DNA from: an uncultured Saprospiraceae bacterium
GTDB taxonomy: Bacteria > Bacteroidota > Bacteroidia > Chitinophagales > Saprospiraceae
Assembly (NCBI GenBank): GCA_937981555.1
Contig: CALJOK010000081.1
Coordinates: forward strand, 1 to 34,899
Direction of reading: 5' to 3'
DNA length: 34,899 bases
Each line of letters starts with the position of its first letter. Positions within the stretch are counted from its first letter, which is position 1. Positions 31,636 to 34,899 of the stretch are shown one piece after another. A model generated the notes under the pieces. It saw only the letters and a list, made by a program, of their open reading frames with translations, did no database searches and was not told the origin of the DNA. Made by a program: the position numbers and the translations under genes.

Positions 31636-34515
31636 ATGAAGAACCTGAATATCCTTCCCCAATCGCAATTCAAAACATTCCTTGTTCTGTCCATTTTGGT
31701 ATTTGTATTTGGCCAAAAATTAGCCGCCCAAGGTTGGGAAACCTTTATAGGTGATAATGATCTAGAACTCAATACGAGTTACCAATCCTATTCAATGGGT
31801 GATGGAAATTATCTTACCTACAATCTAAGAAATGTAGGATCTGCTAGAAGCATCTCTATTTACAAACTGAATGCTTACGGAGAAATTGGTTGGGAGTTAG
31901 AATTTCCGCAAGGTAATGTTAGCTACAATTCTACCAATCCAATTCTAGCTTGTGGGAATGGTGAATTTGTCACCGCATATAATGTTATACCACCGACTGG
32001 AGGGAATACCCCAGGTCATTTGTTTTTAGTAAAATTTGATAGCGAAGGAAATACGCTGTGGGAGCATGAGGTATTTCCAGATAATATATCAGACGCTACT
32101 TGGATTTTTGATTGGATTAATGCGCCAGATGGAGGTTTCTATTTTTATGCTACTCAAGGGATACAGCCTTCTAAAAATTATTTAGGAAAAATGAGTTGTG
32201 ATGGGAACTTAGAAACATTCAATTTAATGCCATCGCCAAGTAAGATTGCTGTTAGGAAGATGGTTTATATTGATGACGAACTGCATGTTTTAGGAGGAAA
32301 AATCTTCCCGTTCGCTTCTGGAGAATTTTCATATGCTATAGTTGAAGGTGATTCTGCTTTGGCAGAACCTATTGTCTTTGACGATTTCACCCCAACTATA
32401 GAACCGATATTGACCGACGACAATGAATTTATATTTATTGATAAAGTAGGGGATCAAATCATTCAAATCAAAACAGATCTTGTCGGAACAATCCTTTCAG
32501 AGGATATAATCTATGATCAAGAAGGATTTACTTTGCATCGAATGTACCATGTCGGAGATGGCTTGATTCTAACTGGGTATAGAGCACCCATTGGTCCAAA
32601 TGGACAGTACACGGGCTTTGCTATGAAATCAAATTTTGATGGTGAATTAATTTGGGACAAATTTTATGATCATCGAAATGCTCCGAATGATATTTGGGGT
32701 GCAATAAATGCAGAAGGCGGAGGCTATATTTTAAGTGGTAGAAACGAAAGTCAAGGCTATGTCATCAAGGTCGATGAGATGGGAAATATATATACAAATA
32801 GTTTATTAGGAAATGTTAGTCGTGATATTGATATGGATTGTGATTCTAGTCAGTTGGATGTTCCGCTTGCCAATTGGTTGGTAACTGCAGAAAAAGCTGG
32901 GGATACTTTTATTGGCTCTACGGATAGCATGGGGAATTATTTTATTCCGGTGGATACTGGAAATTATGTCGTGACTTGCCATTACCCAAATGACTATTGG
33001 ACCAGTTGTAATAATGATTCCATGATTATCATTTCTGATTTTGGAAATGAGATTAACATCGACTATTCGATAAGTGCTTTAGTGGATTGTCCTTTAATGA
33101 CTATTGATGGGAACACCCCATTCTTAAGACCTTGCTTTGATCGCCCAGGCTTTTTTCAATATTGCAATGAAGGTACTGTAACTGCTGTCGATGCAAGAAT
33201 TGAAATTACTTTAGATCCTGCCGTTACAGCAACTGCATCATCTATACCATGGACGAGTCAAGTGGACAATACTTATATTTTTGAATTAGGAGATTTAGCT
33301 TCATTAGAATGTGGTAGTTTTTCCATGAGCTTTTTTCTAGATTGTGATGCTTCGGTTGGCGATTCATATAGTGTAAAGGCACAAGCTTTTCCCGATAGCC
33401 TGTGTACACCTCCTAATCCACTTTACTCTGGTGCCTTTATTGAATTATCTGGTATTTGCGACAATGAAGAAATAATATTTACCATAGAAAATGTAGGTGA
33501 TCAACCTATGGATACTCCTTTACCTTATATCATAGTCGAAGATGTAGTATTGGGATATACAGATGAGGTTCTATTAATCGCTGGGGAGAAAATGGATATT
33601 CCTTTAACGTCGAATGGTTCTACTTTTACAATGCTGTCCGAACAAGTTGCTAATGCACCTGGAAATTCAAATCCTTTGTTAGTGCTAGAAGGTTGCGGTA
33701 CCAACGATCAAGGAGAATATAGTACTGGGTTTAGCAATCAATTTGGTCTTGACGATGGTCAGCCAGCGTGTGATCTGGACTTGGTGGTGGCACGAAATTC
33801 ATTTGATCCCAACGCTAAGTCAGCCTACCCTGAAGGTTATGGGACGATGCACTTTATTGAACCGAATACTCCATTGGAATATTTTATATATTTTCAAAAT
33901 ACAGGTTCGGACACCGCGTTTACCGTGGTACTTCGAGATACTTTAGATGAATGGTTGGATCTTCCTAGCTTTGAAGCTGGTGCAAGTTCCCACAACTATA
34001 CTTATCAGTTTGGAGAAAATCGTACGTTGAAATTTACATTTGATCAGATCAATTTACCAGATAGTACAACCAACGAGTTAGGTTCCAATGGTTTTGTTTC
34101 TTTTAAGATAAATCCAAAGGCTAGCACTCCCTTGACAACTGTAATCACCAATAAGGCGGCTATCTACTTTGACTATAATGAGCCGATTATTACCAATGAA
34201 ACATTCCACACTATTGGGGAGAACTTTATTGAAGTGATCATTAATAGTGTAACTGACTCATCGTTGGATTCAGATGCAGACATCATCGTTACTCCCAATC
34301 CTTTTATGGAACAAACGGTTATCAGCGTCAAAAACCATATAGCCAATAGGTATGAATTAAGTATTTTCGATTTGCAAGGAAGACTGGTGAGATATGAAGT
34401 TTATAATAGCGCTGAGATTGTATTTAATAGGAAGGCAATGATCGATGGTATTTATTTTTATCATTTAAAATCGGATAATGGATTGGTTGCTGCTGGGAAG
34501 TTGATTGTGAAATAA
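31636..34515 (+). CDS. Large T9SS-sorted surface protein (DUF7619-like repeat domain)
   Basis: A 959-aa exported protein with signal peptide ending QKLAAQ. Residues ~35-385 form a propeller-like region of short repeats (YLTYNLRNVG, LVKFDSEGNTLWEHEV, GYVIKVDEMGNIY). Residues ~395-480 resemble a carboxypeptidase-regulatory/SpaA-like beta domain (GSTDSMGNYFIPVDTGNYVV). A Cys-rich DUF11-like section follows, then the module starting LVVARNSFDPNAKSAYPEGY (about 720-860, with ITNKAAIYFDYNEPIITN) that I associate with DUF7619. The T9SS sorting domain starts near 885 (VTPNPFMEQTVISV) and ends GKLIVK. It is probably an adhesin or cell-surface structural protein. Confidence 0.85.
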   Translation: MKNLNILPQSQFKTFLVLSILVFVFGQKLAAQGWETFIGDNDLELNTSYQSYSMGDGNYLTYNLRNVGSARSISIYKLNAYGEIGWELEFPQGNVSYNSTNPILACGNGEFVTAYNVIPPTGGNTPGHLFLVKFDSEGNTLWEHEVFPDNISDATWIFDWINAPDGGFYFYATQGIQPSKNYLGKMSCDGNLETFNLMPSPSKIAVRKMVYIDDELHVLGGKIFPFASGEFSYAIVEGDSALAEPIVFDDFTPTIEPILTDDNEFIFIDKVGDQIIQIKTDLVGTILSEDIIYDQEGFTLHRMYHVGDGLILTGYRAPIGPNGQYTGFAMKSNFDGELIWDKFYDHRNAPNDIWGAINAEGGGYILSGRNESQGYVIKVDEMGNIYTNSLLGNVSRDIDMDCDSSQLDVPLANWLVTAEKAGDTFIGSTDSMGNYFIPVDTGNYVVTCHYPNDYWTSCNNDSMIIISDFGNEINIDYSISALVDCPLMTIDGNTPFLRPCFDRPGFFQYCNEGTVTAVDARIEITLDPAVTATASSIPWTSQVDNTYIFELGDLASLECGSFSMSFFLDCDASVGDSYSVKAQAFPDSLCTPPNPLYSGAFIELSGICDNEEIIFTIENVGDQPMDTPLPYIIVEDVVLGYTDEVLLIAGEKMDIPLTSNGSTFTMLSEQVANAPGNSNPLLVLEGCGTNDQGEYSTGFSNQFGLDDGQPACDLDLVVARNSFDPNAKSAYPEGYGTMHFIEPNTPLEYFIYFQNTGSDTAFTVVLRDTLDEWLDLPSFEAGASSHNYTYQFGENRTLKFTFDQINLPDSTTNELGSNGFVSFKINPKASTPLTTVITNKAAIYFDYNEPIITNETFHTIGENFIEVIINSVTDSSLDSDADIIVTPNPFMEQTVISVKNHIANRYELSIFDLQGRLVRYEVYNSAEIVFNRKAMIDGIYFYHLKSDNGLVAAGKLIVK

Positions 34516-34559
34516 TAGAGATGGTGTTGTTAGCAATTTATGCTGTTTTCTTTTACTAA

Positions 34560-34602
34560 CTTCTTAAATACTGACTTAGAATTCTGGTCGGTATTTAAGA
34601 GG
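34560..34602 (+). terminator. Hairpin after the 959-aa T9SS gene
   Basis: Arms 34560-34575 and 34587-34602 pair over 16 positions, two of them G-T pairs. The loop is 11 bases and no long T-run follows, so it is a likely but not classical terminator or 3' stabiliser. Confidence 0.55.
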
Positions 34603-34633
34603 TTATCTACTTAATTTATGGAAGTTGTGTATC

Positions 34634-34690
34634 TCCCATGGTTCTACTTTTTTTTCCTTGATGAAAAAAAAGTAGCAAAAAAAAATCAAG
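34634..34690. repeat. A/T-rich dispersed intergenic repeat, copy 2
   Basis: CTACTTTTTTTT (34644-34655) and AAAAAAAAGTAG (34664-34675) are perfect inverted arms around CCTTGATG, followed by CAAAAAAAAATCAAG. It resembles the copy at 22723-22770 and adjoins the large palindrome directly. Confidence 0.6.
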
Positions 34691-34874
34691 ACTTTATGTT
34701 GTAAGTCAACAGTTCTAATTTCGATTTTAGCCACGCAGTCCAAACTCGTTCACCAAGAAAATCTAAGACTCGTTCCTCGTCAAGATTTTCTAAGGTGTCC
34801 TCAAACAGGACTGCTAGCCCTAAAGCCTTTCTGAAAAACCGAAATAAGAACTGTACGACTTACAACATAAGGTC
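34690..34874. repeat. 185-bp imperfect palindromic element
   Basis: Outer arms 34690-34723 and 34840-34874 match over about 34 bases with about four differences (GACTTTATGTTGTAAGTC against GACCTTATGTTGTAAGTC when the right arm is reversed). Nested inside are GCAGTCC (34735-34741) / GGACTGC (34808-34814) and AGAAAATCT (34756-34764) / AGATTTTCT (34783-34791). The whole stretch can fold into one long broken hairpin. There is no open reading frame of note. It looks like a small non-coding mobile (MITE- or REP-like) element or a structured RNA. Confidence 0.65.
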
Positions 34875-34899
34875 AATCCTAAAACCGAAACTCTTTCCT

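Noticed and set aside
1-34899. tRNA, rRNA, integrase or transposase genes
   Set aside because: None could be supported on reading either strand; the repeats and remnants suggest past rearrangement only.

Overview
The window reads as chromosomal DNA of a Bacteroidota, most likely Saprospiria (Saprospiraceae-like). Reasons: low GC; at least four secreted proteins ending in type IX secretion (T9SS) sorting domains with the PNPT(S/T) motif; DUF5777 and YceI proteins; promoters of the TTTG / TAnnTTTG type; and protein types I associate with Saprospiraceae (the 959-aa T9SS protein and the 471-aa helical protein). No rRNA, tRNA, CRISPR array, complete IS element or prophage was seen. Domain names are from recognition of the sequence, not from a search.

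Layout. 1-3.7 kb: the end of an unknown gene, a bidirectional terminator, then three minus-strand genes (T9SS choice-of-anchor-J-like protein, YdjM/DUF457 membrane hydrolase, T9SS leucine-rich-like repeat protein). 3.9-9.3 kb: a compact plus-strand redox cluster with two c-type cytochrome lipoproteins, an anchored OB-fold protein, YceI, a DUF5777 beta-barrel, a redoxin-like protein, and a heme c / peptidylglycine-monooxygenase-like (PHM-like) protein whose CuH His-His pair is missing. 9.8-14.4 kb: hypothetical lipoproteins, an SH3-domain protein, a tyrosine/lipid phosphatase and a small membrane protein, the middle ones only 3 bp apart. 14.5-16.2 kb: a scar-like patch with two gene remnants, one intact gene of unknown function and a repeated motif. 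16.3-19.3 kb: a large BNR/VPS10-like T9SS protein broken by a one-base frameshift. 19.4-21.2 kb: proS of the bacterial, editing-domain type. 21.4-30.0 kb: an alginate/uronate locus. 30.0-34.5 kb: a Saprospiraceae-type helical protein and a 959-aa T9SS protein. The right end holds a ~185-bp imperfect palindrome beside a second copy of an A/T-rich intergenic repeat.

How the genes work together. In the alginate locus a surface lipoprotein with two PL7 lyase domains would cut alginate, an SSS symporter would import products, an SDR would reduce the unsaturated monouronate (DEH) to 2-keto-3-deoxygluconate (KDG), and ManD would make the same KDG from D-mannonate. A Gfo/Idh/MocA oxidoreductase and a secreted protein of unknown family complete the set. 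Two FadR/UxuR-like inverted repeats (TTGGT-CA-ACCAA) lie before the lyase gene, one at the expected transcription start, suggesting control by a GntR-family repressor not encoded here. There is no SusC/SusD pair, KDG kinase or aldolase in the window. The 3.9-9.3 kb cluster looks like a cell-envelope electron-transfer and copper-oxygenase module; its redoxin and heme/PHM parts, which I recall as fused in some other bacteria, are separate adjacent genes here. I consider it the best candidate for an undescribed system.
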